Shown here: positions 1 through 8,499 of the stretch, one piece after another | Numbering within the stretch: position 1 is the first letter of the stretch | Layout: the number at the start of each line of letters is the position of its first letter | DNA from: a virus | Virus record (IMG/VR): IMGVR_UViG_3300036761_002481 | Coordinates: 1 to 64,000 of that record | Reading direction: 5' to 3' (one strand) | DNA length: 64,000 bases | The notes under the pieces: generated by a model | What the model saw: the letters and a program-made list of their open reading frames with translations, nothing else | Told to the model about the DNA's origin: nothing | Database searches by the model: none | Program-made: the position numbers and the translations under genes

Positions 1-430
1 GCCGTTCGATCTCTCGAAGCTCAACAAGCATCCGCCGCCGCAGGCATACCTTCGGGGCGACGCGCGTCGCGGCGGCACCTACCAGCGGATCACCGAGACC
101 GGGAACGCTCGGATCGAGGCGCTCTGCTGCGCCGTCGCCGACGGTCTGCCGGTCGCGATCGGTACGTTGGTCGACCGCGGAATCGGGCCGCTCAAGGGTC
201 CGCGCCTGCTGAGCCGGCCGGTCTCGGCAGAGAAGGCGATCGGCGGACACCTGATGTGCGTGATCGGCTATCGCGATCACGGCGCGCGCTTCGAGGTCCT
301 GAACTCGTACGGGCGCGGCTGGCGCGACGACGGCATCTGCGAGATCGAGGCCGACTACGTCGCATGGGAGCAAACTCAGGATCTCGTGATCATCGACGCC
401 TGGCGCGGGCTGACGAAGGCGGCCGCATGA
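1..430 (+). CDS. Papain-like (C1 family) cysteine peptidase, C-terminal part
   Basis: The reading frame is open from base 2, so the N-terminus, including the expected catalytic Cys, lies outside the window. The visible part has the C1-peptidase histidine motif GGHLMCVIGY (codon near 247) and the asparagine motif LNSYGRGW (codon near 302), in the order and spacing of papain-like enzymes. The product would cleave proteins; in a phage it could act in lysis, virion maturation or host takeover, which cannot be decided here. The stop overlaps the next start by ATGA, so the two genes are probably cotranscribed. The fold call is fairly secure; activity is unproven without the Cys. Confidence 0.75.
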   Translation, partial: PFDLSKLNKHPPPQAYLRGDARRGGTYQRITETGNARIEALCCAVADGLPVAIGTLVDRGIGPLKGPRLLSRPVSAEKAIGGHLMCVIGYRDHGARFEVLNSYGRGWRDDGICEIEADYVAWEQTQDLVIIDAWRGLTKAAA

Positions 431-696
431 GATCGCTCGCGCTCCTGCTGCTTGCGATCGGTGGCTGCCACGAGACGCGACCGCCGCGAGCACCGCTCGG
501 CGATCCGTGCGCGGCCGCGTGCGCGAACATGCGGCTGCTCGAGTGCGACGACTGGGCAGACGAGCCCGACGCACCGTGCGAGAAGGTCTGCGCGAACGTG
601 CAAAACACCGGCGTCATCTCGATGGAACCGGAGTGCGTCGCGCTCGTCGCGAGCTGCGAAGAGGCGCAGCGCTGCATCGTCGACGCTCGCGAGTAG
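427..696 (+). CDS. Small Cys-rich lipoprotein
   Basis: An 89-residue protein with a short signal peptide ending in a lipobox (LLAIGGC, Cys near residue 14). This points to lipid modification and outer- or inner-membrane anchoring in a Gram-negative host. The mature part has about eight more Cys residues, probably disulfide-bonded in the periplasm. It starts inside the stop of the peptidase gene. Position near a peptidase and a membrane protein would fit a spanin-like or exclusion role, but no sequence signature confirms either. Confidence 0.7.
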   Translation: MRSLALLLLAIGGCHETRPPRAPLGDPCAAACANMRLLECDDWADEPDAPCEKVCANVQNTGVISMEPECVALVASCEEAQRCIVDARE

Positions 697-699
697 CTT

Positions 700-1254
700 G
701 TGTGCTACGACGAGCTGGAGATGCGCGCCTGGAGGCTGAGTCTCGGCTCCGTGCTCGTTCGGTTCGCCTGCGTGCCGATCGACGCAGCCGGCTTTCTCTT
801 CGTCGCGATCGTCGGCGGACTCTTCGGCGAGCAGCTCTCGTTCCGGAGCGGCGTGCTTACCGGCGAGCTCCTGCGCGACAGCTGGCCGGCGCGCTCCTGG
901 TTCCGGAACCGGATCGCGCTGACCGTCGGGCACGCGGTGCTCTTCGCTCCGGCGCGAGCAACGCAGCGAGCCTGGACGCACCAGCGAGTGCACGTCGACC
1001 AGGCCGAGGCGGTCGGTCTCTCCGCGCTGCTCGTCGCGATCCCGGTGGCGTTTGTCAGCTGGCCGGCAGCGCTCGCGCTCTGGTCAGCGAGCGGTTTCGC
1101 GTCGGTGGTCGGCGCGGCGATCGTCGCTTGGCTTCGCGGCGGACATGCACATCACGACTCGGTTCACGAGCGGGCGGCGTACGCGCTCGACGGCATGATC
1201 GACAGCGATCGGGACGTCACGCGTCGAAGCTTTCAACCGAACCTTCGCGCCTGA
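700..1254 (+). CDS. Membrane protein with an HxxxH...HExxxY pattern
   Basis: A 184-residue protein with two or three hydrophobic segments (around residues 25-45, 105-128 and 130-147). THQRVHVDQ precedes the second, and HDSVHERAAY follows the last. Some membrane-associated putative metalloproteases have HExxH, then E and Y in this layout; here the glutamate of HExxH is Gln, so a peptidase would probably be inactive. The start is uncertain: GTG at 700 or ATG at 721, neither with a strong ribosome site. It is the last + strand gene before a gap with a reverse-strand gene, so it probably ends a transcript. Confidence 0.55.
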   Translation: MCYDELEMRAWRLSLGSVLVRFACVPIDAAGFLFVAIVGGLFGEQLSFRSGVLTGELLRDSWPARSWFRNRIALTVGHAVLFAPARATQRAWTHQRVHVDQAEAVGLSALLVAIPVAFVSWPAALALWSASGFASVVGAAIVAWLRGGHAHHDSVHERAAYALDGMIDSDRDVTRRSFQPNLRA

Positions 1255-1473
1255 GCTGCTCGTCCGGCTACGCTCGCGCGCGTCCGCTCGGGTGCTCGAT
1301 GCGCGGTGACCCCGCTAGCGGTATCCCGCACGTCGCCATCGGGGTGGAGACGCCGCGTAAGGGCGTCCGAGCGGACACCTAGGCTACCCTAGCGACCCGA
1401 TCGCTAAGGTCGCTTATCGAGGCGGTCAGGAGCGGCAATCGGGGTGTGCTCGGGCGGGTGACGTCTTACGTGT

Positions 1474-1495
1474 CCGGTCTCCCCGGGGAGACCGG
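1474..1495. repeat. 16-bp palindrome GTCTCCCCGGGGAGAC, copy 1 (22 bp perfect)
   Basis: The core at 1477-1492 is extended by CCG/CGG to a 22-bp perfect palindrome. It lies between the convergent ends of the + gene ending at 1254 and the - gene ending at 1500, so it could also act as a hairpin in RNA. Five more copies of the same core occur in this window. Confidence 0.85.
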
Positions 1496-1499
1496 GATC

Positions 1500-1865
1500 T
1501 CACGACGTGACGATCGTCGGGTGGTAGGTCGTTACGTCGACGGCGGTCAGCGTGACCGTCGACCAGCGAACGTCGCCGGACTTCCTGACGTGAGCCTCGA
1601 GCTCGGAGCCGGACTCGATCAGATGGTTGCCGGTTCGATCGAGATCGTCGGCGAGACGGACGGCAGCTTCGCCTAGGCTTCCGGCGCGGACGCGACGCGG
1701 ACGGCTCATCAAGCCGGGGATCCTGACCTCGTAGATCGCGACGCAGCGATGATCGCCGAAGAGTTGCGTGACGCCGCAGCTAGCGCAGGCGGCTCGGCGG
1801 TAGCAGCTAGCGCAACGAGCGTTTCCGCAGCTGCATCGAAGTCTTCGTCGTCTAGGCATGAACAT
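1500..1865 (-). CDS. Cys-rich protein of unknown function (reverse strand)
   Basis: A 121-residue product with an N-terminal cluster of Cys pairs (CSCGNARCASC, then CASCG), suggesting one or two zinc knuckles, followed by an ordinary mixed region. The reverse frame was preferred to the overlapping + frame (1446-1676) because its composition is protein-like and Cys spacing is regular. It is an isolated reverse-strand gene; a divergent regulatory region lies upstream at 1866-2223. Alternative start: ATG at 1859. No family recognised. Confidence 0.55.
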   Translation of the reverse strand: MFMPRRRRLRCSCGNARCASCYRRAACASCGVTQLFGDHRCVAIYEVRIPGLMSRPRRVRAGSLGEAAVRLADDLDRTGNHLIESGSELEAHVRKSGDVRWSTVTLTAVDVTTYHPTIVTS

Positions 1866-2223
1866 CTCTCACCCGGAGGTTCCCGCCGGCGGTTCCGGTA
1901 GGTCAACCAGACATATCCGCGCGGCGCGAGCTTGGTCGCGCCGGACGCGACGCGTCAGCGTCGCTGTAGATGTGTTCGACCGACGATCACCGTCCGGTTC
2001 GGTAGGAGAGGACGCAGTCCTCTCCAGAAGAGGAAGCCGACACGTCTGCCGGTTTGTTTAGATCAACATAGAGATAACGATCTGCTTTCGATCCTTTCGA
2101 TCGTTACTAAAGAAAGCCGCGGGCGCGCGGGCGCGCGGGCGCGCGAATACCGCGAAGAGATCGAAACGTGTCCGACGGCGCCGAACGAACCTCTCGCGGA
2201 ACCGGATCTAGCGGAGGAACAGC
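1866..2223. promoter_or_regulatory. Divergent intergenic region with hairpin and tandem repeat
   Basis: 358 bases between the divergently read genes at 1865(-) and 2224(+), so promoters for both are expected here. Visible elements: a perfect hairpin with 9-bp arms and a 3-base loop at 2005-2025; an AT-richer stretch at about 2055-2115, unusual for this genome; three tandem copies of GGGCGCGC at 2121-2144; and a good ribosome site (GGAGGA) before the ATG at 2224. No copy of the GATACTA promoter motif is present. Confidence 0.5.
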
Positions 2224-2565
2224 ATGATCGACCCGCAACGAACGACCGAGTCTCCCCGGGGAGACTCGACCACCGAGACGCATCGCTGGCAGCTCGGACC
2301 GGACCACTGGGTTGAGCTGACGCTATCGAAGCCGCTCGACGAGCGGTCGTTCGAGAAGCTTCGGCGATACCTCGAGCTCGTCGAACCGGAGCCGGTGCCG
2401 CGCGTGATCGTCACCGGGCCGATGAGCGATCACATCGTCGGCCGAGTCGTCGGTCCAAAGCTCGACGGCGTCGGTACCTTCGGCGAACCGAGCCCGAGCG
2501 ACGGCGTGAACACGACAGACAACTCCGAGAGAGCGGCGGCTGCTCAGCTCGCGGGCAATCGATGA
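2224..2565 (+). CDS. Hypothetical protein, first gene of the replication block
   Basis: 113 residues, no family recognised. GGAGGA seven bases before the ATG supports the start. Residues 9-15 (ESPRGDS) are encoded by copy 2 of the 16-bp palindrome, read in the same frame as in the gene at 14805. The body (WQLGPDHWVELTLSKPLDE) looks like a small soluble domain of about 60 residues with a polar tail. It overlaps the next gene by four bases. Confidence 0.65.
   Translation: MIDPQRTTESPRGDSTTETHRWQLGPDHWVELTLSKPLDERSFEKLRRYLELVEPEPVPRVIVTGPMSDHIVGRVVGPKLDGVGTFGEPSPSDGVNTTDNSERAAAAQLAGNR
2247..2268. repeat. 16-bp palindrome, copy 2 (22 bp perfect), inside a gene
   Basis: Core at 2250-2265 with CGA/TCG extension. 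It lies in frame inside the gene at 2224-2565 and encodes ESPRGDS, so it is unlikely to be a terminator. The flanks contain similar, not identical, CGACCGAG and CGACCACCGAG stretches. Confidence 0.85.
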
Positions 2566-3143
2566 GCGCTCGCCGTCCTCGCGTGCTGCTCGACATCGAC
2601 GGCGTCGTCGGAGACTTCATCTCGAGCGCGCTCGAGATCGTCACCGAGCTCGGCGTCGCCGGCCTGACCGCCGACGGCATCGTCGACGCGCGGATGGAGA
2701 ACCTGCTTCCGAGCGAGCACCGCGAGACGTTTCTCGACCGGCTCCGGCAGCGCGGCTTCTGCACGCGGCTTCGTCCGTATCCGGGCGCGGTCGAGTTCGT
2801 TCGCGAGCTGCAGCGCAGGCACGACGTCGCGGTCGTCACAACAGCGATGCCCGGCTCCGAGACCTGGGCACACGAGCGCGAGAACTGGCTCGCCGAGACG
2901 TTCGATCTCCGGACCGTGATCAGCACGCGCCACAAGGACTGGATCGCGGGCGACTACTTGATCGAGGACACGATCGCGAACGCCGTCGCTTGGACGCACG
3001 CGCATCCGCACGGCGTCGCGATGCTGATCGATCGGCCCTACAACCGCGGCTACACGTTGATCGACCGCATCGTTCGTTACCGGAGCCTGCCGGCCGTGCT
3101 CGGCGCGATCGACCGGTCGGTCGCCGAACGTTCTCTCGCGTAA
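2562..3143 (+). CDS. 5'(3')-deoxyribonucleotidase-like HAD phosphatase
   Basis: 193 residues of the HAD superfamily. Motif I is DIDGVVGDF (nucleophile Asp near residue 11, acid Asp near 13), motif II is VVTTAMPGS and motif III/IV is DYLIEDT. The arrangement matches 5'(3')-deoxyribonucleotidases, which remove phosphate from deoxynucleoside monophosphates. With MazG-like (45042) and ThyX (47191) genes it would help adjust dNTP pools during infection. It overlaps the upstream gene by ATGA. The superfamily is secure; the exact substrate is inferred. Confidence 0.8.
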   Translation: MSARRPRVLLDIDGVVGDFISSALEIVTELGVAGLTADGIVDARMENLLPSEHRETFLDRLRQRGFCTRLRPYPGAVEFVRELQRRHDVAVVTTAMPGSETWAHERENWLAETFDLRTVISTRHKDWIAGDYLIEDTIANAVAWTHAHPHGVAMLIDRPYNRGYTLIDRIVRYRSLPAVLGAIDRSVAERSLA

Positions 3144-3157
3144 CTGGATCTCGCGAG

Positions 3158-4642
3158 ATGGACGCTCATGTCGCGGTGAACAACGTGCTCGAGATCACCG
3201 GCGGCTCCGCCGAGTTGTTCGATGCGCTCAAGAAGGCGACGACGCATTCGAATCCGGAGTTTTTCAAGAAGAAGGCGATGGGCATGTGGACCGGCGGCAC
3301 ACCGTCGAAGCTCGTGACCTGGCGACAGGCAGGCCCCGTGCTCGCGGTTCCGCGCGGCGTGATGTCGAAGCTTCGCGCGATCGCTGCCGAGGTCGGCGAC
3401 CGGTTGATCCTTCACGATCAGCGAGTCTCGATCGAGAGCGACTGGCCGGCGTTCGTCGCGGATCCCGGAAGCGCGACCGACACCGTCAGCGAGCGGCGCT
3501 ATCAGGTCGAGACCGAGACGGCGTGCCGCGAGCGCGAGCAAGGCATCGTTCGCTCGCCGACCGGATCCGGAAAGACGCACGTCGCGCTCTCGGTCTTCAG
3601 CAAGATCCGGCAACGCACGCTCGTCATCGTCCGCGACCGCCAGCTGCTCGAGCAGTGGGTGAAGAAGGCGCGGAAGCATCTCGGGATGGAGACTCCGCAG
3701 ATCGGCGTCGTCCGCGGCGGAAGAAAGCACGCGATCGGCACCTGCCTGACGCTCGCACTCCAGCAGACGCTCTGGACGAAGAGCTTTCCGCTCGCGGAGT
3801 TCGCGCGGCAGTTCGGCGTCGTCGCGGTCGACGAGGTGCATCTCGCGGCCGCGCGAACGGTCAGCCAGACGATCGACGCGTTCCCCGCGCGCTATCGTTT
3901 CGGCTTTTCCGCCGACGAGACGCGGAAGGACAAGAAAGAGTTCCTGATTTACGACCTGTTCGGCGAGGTCATCTACGAGATCACGCGCTCCGAGGTCGAG
4001 GAGCTCGGCTACACGTGCCCGGTCGTCGTCCGGCTCGTGCCGACGAGGTTCCGCGCGGACTGGTACCGGAACGCTCCGCCGGAGGAGCGCGACTTCAAGC
4101 GCCTGATCGACGAGATGACGACCGACTCGGATCGCAACGCGCTGATCCGCCACGTCGTGCTCGTGATGGTGCGCGAGAAGCAGGACATACCGGCGCTCGT
4201 CTTCACGCACCGTCGCGAGCACGGGCACCGACTCTCGACGGAGCTTCTCGCGGCGGACGGCATCGCGTGCGGTTTGATGATGGGCTCGAAAGAGTCAGCC
4301 GCTGCGTTCGAGGAGTCGCGCGAGCTGCTCGAGAAGGGTCGGCTCCCAGTAGCGGTCGGGACGTTCAACGCGATCGGCACCGGCATCGACATCCCGAACG
4401 TTCGCGCCGGCATCGTCGCGACGCCGCTCGGTAACAACCGGCAGAACTTCAACCAGGTTCGCGGTCGGCTCTGTCGGCCGTCGAAGGGGAAGTCGATCGG
4501 ACATCTCTACTATCTCTGGGACCGCGAGGTGTTCCCGTACGCGGTGAGAAACCTCCACGATTGGAACGACGGCAACGTCGAGATGCTCGACTCTGACACC
4601 GCTGCTTGGGTGCCGGTCGACGCGCAAGGAGAACCCGAATGA
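3158..4642 (+). CDS. SF2 DNA/RNA helicase, DEAD/DEAH type
   Basis: About 494 residues. Walker A is TGSGKT near residues 136-141, motif II is DEVH near 225, a SADE variant stands at motif III, and motif VI is QVRGRLCR near 433. An N-terminal region of about 120 residues precedes the first helicase domain, as in UvsW/Rad25-type phage helicases that process branched DNA. ATG at 3158 was chosen because the upstream frame overlaps the previous gene and is Arg-rich. The next gene starts inside its stop. Role in origin melting, fork regression or recombination is inferred from family and context. Confidence 0.88.
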   Translation: MDAHVAVNNVLEITGGSAELFDALKKATTHSNPEFFKKKAMGMWTGGTPSKLVTWRQAGPVLAVPRGVMSKLRAIAAEVGDRLILHDQRVSIESDWPAFVADPGSATDTVSERRYQVETETACREREQGIVRSPTGSGKTHVALSVFSKIRQRTLVIVRDRQLLEQWVKKARKHLGMETPQIGVVRGGRKHAIGTCLTLALQQTLWTKSFPLAEFARQFGVVAVDEVHLAAARTVSQTIDAFPARYRFGFSADETRKDKKEFLIYDLFGEVIYEITRSEVEELGYTCPVVVRLVPTRFRADWYRNAPPEERDFKRLIDEMTTDSDRNALIRHVVLVMVREKQDIPALVFTHRREHGHRLSTELLAADGIACGLMMGSKESAAAFEESRELLEKGRLPVAVGTFNAIGTGIDIPNVRAGIVATPLGNNRQNFNQVRGRLCRPSKGKSIGHLYYLWDREVFPYAVRNLHDWNDGNVEMLDSDTAAWVPVDAQGEPE

Positions 4643-4914
4643 GCGACCGTCTATCGAAGAAACCCGAAGCACCGTTGCTCGCACGCCAGGGCGACGTGCT
4701 CGTCGTCGCGTTCCCGGAGATGACGATCCCGATCGCCTCGTACGCGAACGTGAAGATCGGCGGTCTGACCTACTCGCGGCATCTCGTCGACGGCGAGTCG
4801 GTCGAGGACCAATACGAGAAAATCTACGCGTTCCTGACGCGGCGCGCGCTGCTCGACGGCAAAGCGAAGGTCGCCGAGGCGCAGGCGGAGCTAGAGAGAG
4901 TTCGCGCTCGATGA
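4639..4914 (+). CDS. Hypothetical protein
   Basis: 91 residues, starting at the ATGA overlap with the helicase gene. The middle (FPEMTIPIASYANVKIGGL) has beta-strand character and the last 30 residues form a probable charged helix. Its place between two helicase genes suggests a replication accessory or DNA-binding role, but no family is recognised. Confidence 0.65.
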   Translation: MSDRLSKKPEAPLLARQGDVLVVAFPEMTIPIASYANVKIGGLTYSRHLVDGESVEDQYEKIYAFLTRRALLDGKAKVAEAQAELERVRAR

Positions 4915-5393
4915 GCATCGCGGCATTCGTCAAGAACGCGGCTCCGCCGGATCCGCCAAAAGAGCGGACCGCGGGGCGGCCGCGCGTTCGTCGCGGCGGC
5001 AGGAAGCAGCTGACGCCGCTCGAGGTCGCCATCGATGACGCGACGCATCGCGCGAAGAGCGGCGACTGGGACGATGCGAAGGGCGCGACGCTCGTCGGTC
5101 TATACGCGCTCTGCCATCGGCTGATCTACGGCATCGTTCCGGACGAGCTCCAGGAGCTTCCGACGTTTCACGCCGCGGCGAAGCTCGCGAAAGCGATCAC
5201 GCACGCGCACTTCGCCGACGACTTCGCGTCGTCGGCAGTGTTCGTGAAGTGGTGCTGGGAGCGCGAGAAGCGAAAGGACACTTGGGCGCGCCGCAACGGC
5301 ATCGACCGGAACAGGATGTCGTGGAGGCTCCAGTTCTCGGCGAGCATGGTGACCGACTGGCGCGTCGATCAGCGGAAGGGACCGGTGCGCTGA
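4911..5393 (+). CDS. Hypothetical protein
   Basis: 160 residues with a basic, Pro-rich N-terminal 35 residues and a mostly helical remainder (WCWEREKRKD near residue 115). It overlaps genes on both sides by one to four bases, inside the replication operon directly before the DnaB-like helicase. A loader or adaptor role is possible from position only. Confidence 0.65.
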   Translation: MSIAAFVKNAAPPDPPKERTAGRPRVRRGGRKQLTPLEVAIDDATHRAKSGDWDDAKGATLVGLYALCHRLIYGIVPDELQELPTFHAAAKLAKAITHAHFADDFASSAVFVKWCWEREKRKDTWARRNGIDRNRMSWRLQFSASMVTDWRVDQRKGPVR

Positions 5394-6811
5394 TGGGCAA
5401 AGAGATCACGTTCGACGTCGGCAACGAGCAGATCGTGATCCGCGCCGCGATGGCGGATCCGGCGAAGCGCAAAGCGCTCGTCCACACGCTCAGCGACTCG
5501 GAGTTTCTGGTCACGCAGCACTCCGCGCTCTGGCGAGCGATGCGCGCGCTGACCGACCGCGCGCTCGACTACTCGCCGGAGACGATCCGCCAGCTGATGG
5601 TCGTCGAGGGCGCGCATCTCGATGACGAGTATCTCGCCGAGCTCGAAGAGGGCGCAGCGCTGCCGGCGAACCTCGACTGGCACATCGCGACCATGCGCTG
5701 GGACGCGACGCGCGCCCGCGTCTTGAAGGAAGCGCTGCCGGCGCTCGTGAAGGAGCTCGAGAGCTCGAAGACAGGCGTCGACGAAGCCGTGGGGGCCGCT
5801 CGCGGCGTCCTGAAGGCGCTCGAGGGCGGAGGCGGACGACGACACATCCATCGCCCGGAGGAGCTCGCACGAGCCTACAAGGCCGACCTGCGCGACCGCC
5901 GGCAGCACGGCAACTTCTGGAGCAGCGGCTTCGCCTCGATGGACGTGAAGCTCTCCGAGGGCTTCATGCCGCGACGGCTCGCGGTCGTCACCGGGCTGCC
6001 AGGCTCCGGGAAGTCGACGTGGGTCGCGACGCTCGCTCTCGAGCTCGCGAAGCGCGGCAGGCGGGTCCTGATGTGCGTCTGGGAGATGCCCGCGCGCTCG
6101 ACGCTCGACGTGATGGTCTGCGCGATGACCGGCTTGAACCTGCGGTCGCTCGTTCAGGGGTTGATCACCGACGAGGAGCTCGTTCGCGCCGACAGAGCGA
6201 CCGACTGGATCAACCATCGGATCCGGTTCATGGACAACGCCTTCTTTGCTCGCGTCGCGAGCGGGAAGCGCTCGAACGACAGGAACCTCGACATACTCGA
6301 GGGGTACGTCGCCGAGGCGGGCTGCGACGAGGTCATCATGGACCTCTGGGAGCGCTGCTTGTGCGACCTCTCGCCGGACGCGGTCGCGCTTGCGCTCTAT
6401 CGACAGCAGCAGATGGCGGTCGAGTACGGATTCCACGCGATCGTGGTCCAGCAGCTCAAGTCGAAGGACGTTGAGAAGCGAAGCGACAAGCGACCGACGC
6501 GCGAGTCGATCAAGGGAACCGGCGCGTACACCGAGGTGCCGGATCTCATCTTCGGCGTACATCGGCCGGCTCAGTTCAAGGCGGTCCCGGACGACTCGCT
6601 CGAGGCGATCTGCTTGAAGCAGCGAAAAGGCGACCTGAACTGGGCGATCCAGTTCGACTGGAACGGTGCGACTTGCAAAATCGCCGGTGGGGTCGAGGTT
6701 GCTTACGATCCAGGATTGGAGAGTGCCGGTGAGCTCGGCGAGGTGACCGAGATATCGGCCATCAAGACGAAGCCGGCGCGCAAGAGCAAAATCGGCAGGA
6801 GGGACCAGTGA
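5393..6811 (+). CDS. DnaB-like replicative helicase
   Basis: 472 residues. The N-terminal 150 residues are helical, as in the DnaB N-domain. The RecA-fold core has Walker A GLPGSGKST near residues 201-209, VWEMPA after it, Walker B-like EVIMDLWE near 315-325, and a VVQQLKSKD segment like the sensor/arginine-finger region. It should form a 5'-3' hexameric helicase at the phage fork. ATG at 5393 overlaps the upstream stop by one base; the longer frame upstream is a shadow of the previous gene. The primase lies about 400 bases downstream. Confidence 0.85.
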   Translation: MGKEITFDVGNEQIVIRAAMADPAKRKALVHTLSDSEFLVTQHSALWRAMRALTDRALDYSPETIRQLMVVEGAHLDDEYLAELEEGAALPANLDWHIATMRWDATRARVLKEALPALVKELESSKTGVDEAVGAARGVLKALEGGGGRRHIHRPEELARAYKADLRDRRQHGNFWSSGFASMDVKLSEGFMPRRLAVVTGLPGSGKSTWVATLALELAKRGRRVLMCVWEMPARSTLDVMVCAMTGLNLRSLVQGLITDEELVRADRATDWINHRIRFMDNAFFARVASGKRSNDRNLDILEGYVAEAGCDEVIMDLWERCLCDLSPDAVALALYRQQQMAVEYGFHAIVVQQLKSKDVEKRSDKRPTRESIKGTGAYTEVPDLIFGVHRPAQFKAVPDDSLEAICLKQRKGDLNWAIQFDWNGATCKIAGGVEVAYDPGLESAGELGEVTEISAIKTKPARKSKIGRRDQ

Positions 6812-7014
6812 GAGGGAACACGGTCATCGACGCGCACGACGCAACGCGGCGGCTGCGGAACGTGCTCGCGCGGCTGCGAATGAAGGCGACGCGTAGCGCG
6901 AGCTGCGAGCTGCGGGACGACATCGCGGAAGTGTTCGACGAGGAGGAAGCGCTCGCGGAGCGCGAGCTCGAACGGCTGCTTCATCTCGCGGTCGGCGAAG
7001 CCGCGATCGCATGA
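6808..7014 (+). CDS. Small helical hypothetical protein
   Basis: 68 residues from a GTG start overlapping the helicase stop. It is strongly charged and probably all-helical (DEEEALAERELERLL), perhaps a small coiled-coil partner of the replisome. No family recognised. Confidence 0.6.
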   Translation: MRGNTVIDAHDATRRLRNVLARLRMKATRSASCELRDDIAEVFDEEEALAERELERLLHLAVGEAAIA

Positions 7015-7217
7015 GCACGCGGATGGAGGTATCGCCCGAGCAGCTGCGGCGAGAGCGCGCTCGGCACGTCCGCCAGATGCGCGACGCGAACCGCGAGCAG
7101 CCGGATCTTTTCAACATCGAAGCCGGCTTCACGTGCGACGCCTGCTCGCTCGCACCGACGTGCGCGTACGCGTTCGACTTGTACAACACCGACGGCGACT
7201 GCATCTCTTCCAAATGA
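7011..7217 (+). CDS. Small protein with a Cys motif
   Basis: 68 residues, ATGA overlaps on both sides. The C-terminal half has CDACSLAPTCAYAF and a later Cys, which could bind zinc or an Fe-S cluster. It lies between the DnaB-like helicase and the primase. Function unknown. Confidence 0.6.
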   Translation: MSTRMEVSPEQLRRERARHVRQMRDANREQPDLFNIEAGFTCDACSLAPTCAYAFDLYNTDGDCISSK

Positions 7218-8185
7218 GCGGGTTCGAGCCGGTCGCGATCGAGGATCTTCTCCGAGAGCTCGGCATCGCGGCCGAACGCCGCGGAACGAAATGGCATGCG
7301 CGATGCCCGGCGCCGGACCACGACGACAAACACCCGTCGTGGTTCATCCGCGACGATCCGGGCGAGAAGTGGCACGGGTCGCATAGTTGCCGAAGCTGCG
7401 GACTCTCCGGCGGCCCTTGGGAGCTCGTCGCGTCGGTCCGGAAGCTCGGCATCGACGAGGCGGCCGCGTTCGTTCGCGCGCTCCTAAGCGGCCGCACGCC
7501 GACCCAGGAGGGCGTTCCAGAGATTGTGGTGAAGATCCGACGGCGCAGGAAGGTCTACGAGCTGCCGCCAGGGGTCGTCGTGCCGGCGACGATCGAGGAT
7601 TGGTATCAGCCGGCGCTGCGCTACCTGCTCGAACGCGGCGTCACTGCTGAGCAGATCCTGCGTTGGGGCATCGGCTACGCGAAGCGTGGCCCGCTCGCTT
7701 GGCGAGTCGTCGTGCCGGTCCACACGCGGGGAAAGCTCGTCGCGTTCGCGGCGCGCGCCATCTTTGACGACGGCTCGAAGCGCTACGACATGCCGACGCG
7801 GAACGAGAGCGGAGCGCGACCCGACGTCGCGGTCTGGGGCGAGCCAGGCTTCGATCGAAGCCGCGGCGCGATCACCGTCGCCGAGGGCGTCTTCTCGGCA
7901 CTCGCGCTCGAACGAATCGGAGCGCCGAACCCGTGCGCGCTGCTCGGCTCCGAGACGACCGCGCAGAAGGTGTCGGTGCTCGAGCAGTGGCCGGTCGTGC
8001 TCGTCGCCACGGATCCCGATGCAGCGGGCGAAAAGGCAGCACGCAAGCTCGCAGCGCTTCTCGGTCGTCGCTGCTGGGTCGAGCGCGTCGAGCTCGAAGC
8101 GTCGCCCGACGACTGCGACCCGAAACGACTTCGTCGCGCTGTCAACATCGCGACCGGTGGATTCGCGCACGTACGCGTCGCGTGA
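7214..8185 (+). CDS. DnaG-type primase
   Basis: 323 residues. The N-terminal zinc finger is CPAPDHDDKH...CRSCG (near residues 31-62); the TOPRIM domain has VAEGVFSA near residue 222 and ATDPDAAG near 264. This is the layout of phage DnaG-type primases that make RNA primers at the fork. It is shorter than bacterial DnaG and lacks a separate C-terminal helicase-binding domain. Start at 7214 overlaps the upstream stop. It closes the first replication operon, since a 314-base gap follows. Confidence 0.85.
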   Translation: MSGFEPVAIEDLLRELGIAAERRGTKWHARCPAPDHDDKHPSWFIRDDPGEKWHGSHSCRSCGLSGGPWELVASVRKLGIDEAAAFVRALLSGRTPTQEGVPEIVVKIRRRRKVYELPPGVVVPATIEDWYQPALRYLLERGVTAEQILRWGIGYAKRGPLAWRVVVPVHTRGKLVAFAARAIFDDGSKRYDMPTRNESGARPDVAVWGEPGFDRSRGAITVAEGVFSALALERIGAPNPCALLGSETTAQKVSVLEQWPVVLVATDPDAAGEKAARKLAALLGRRCWVERVELEASPDDCDPKRLRRAVNIATGGFAHVRVA

Positions 8186-8499
8186 CCTAGGTGTAAGTCG
8201 CTGTCCCGTGAGCGCCCGGTTCGCCTACGAGTCAGGCAATCAGGCGATTCGCTGAAATAGTCGACGAACGCAGGCTCGTTCGCTCGGACACGTCACCTTG
8301 TGCGAGCGCGTCGCACACCGAGGTCGACGGTCACGTTCTGAAAAAATCGGCGTCCGCCGCGGTCGGAAAACGATCTCTCACGGAATGGGATGAAGTACGA
8401 TCGCCAACTCTCGCCGGTCGAGCGCGCGCGGACGCCGGAGAGTCAGGGCCACTGGCCCGAACAAAATAGAGCCGACTCGGCTCGGTCAGGTAACGGCGC
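8186..8499. promoter_or_regulatory. Intergenic region before the UvrD-like helicase
   Basis: 314 bases without a convincing gene. It holds an inverted repeat GAGCCGA-C-TCGGCTC at 8469-8483, only 16 bases before the next ATG, placed like an operator. A short A-run lies at about 8341. No copy of the other motifs is present. A promoter for the 8500-14734 genes is expected here but is not recognisable. Confidence 0.4.

Noticed and set aside
1446-1676. + strand ORF of 76 codons
   Set aside because: Antisense to the Cys-rich reverse gene at 1500-1865 and contains the palindrome; composition is Arg/Gly-rich like other shadows.
3077-4228. Reverse-strand ORF of 383 codons
   Set aside because: Lies opposite the SF2 helicase gene with full motifs; Arg/Asp/Leu-rich shadow caused by high GC.
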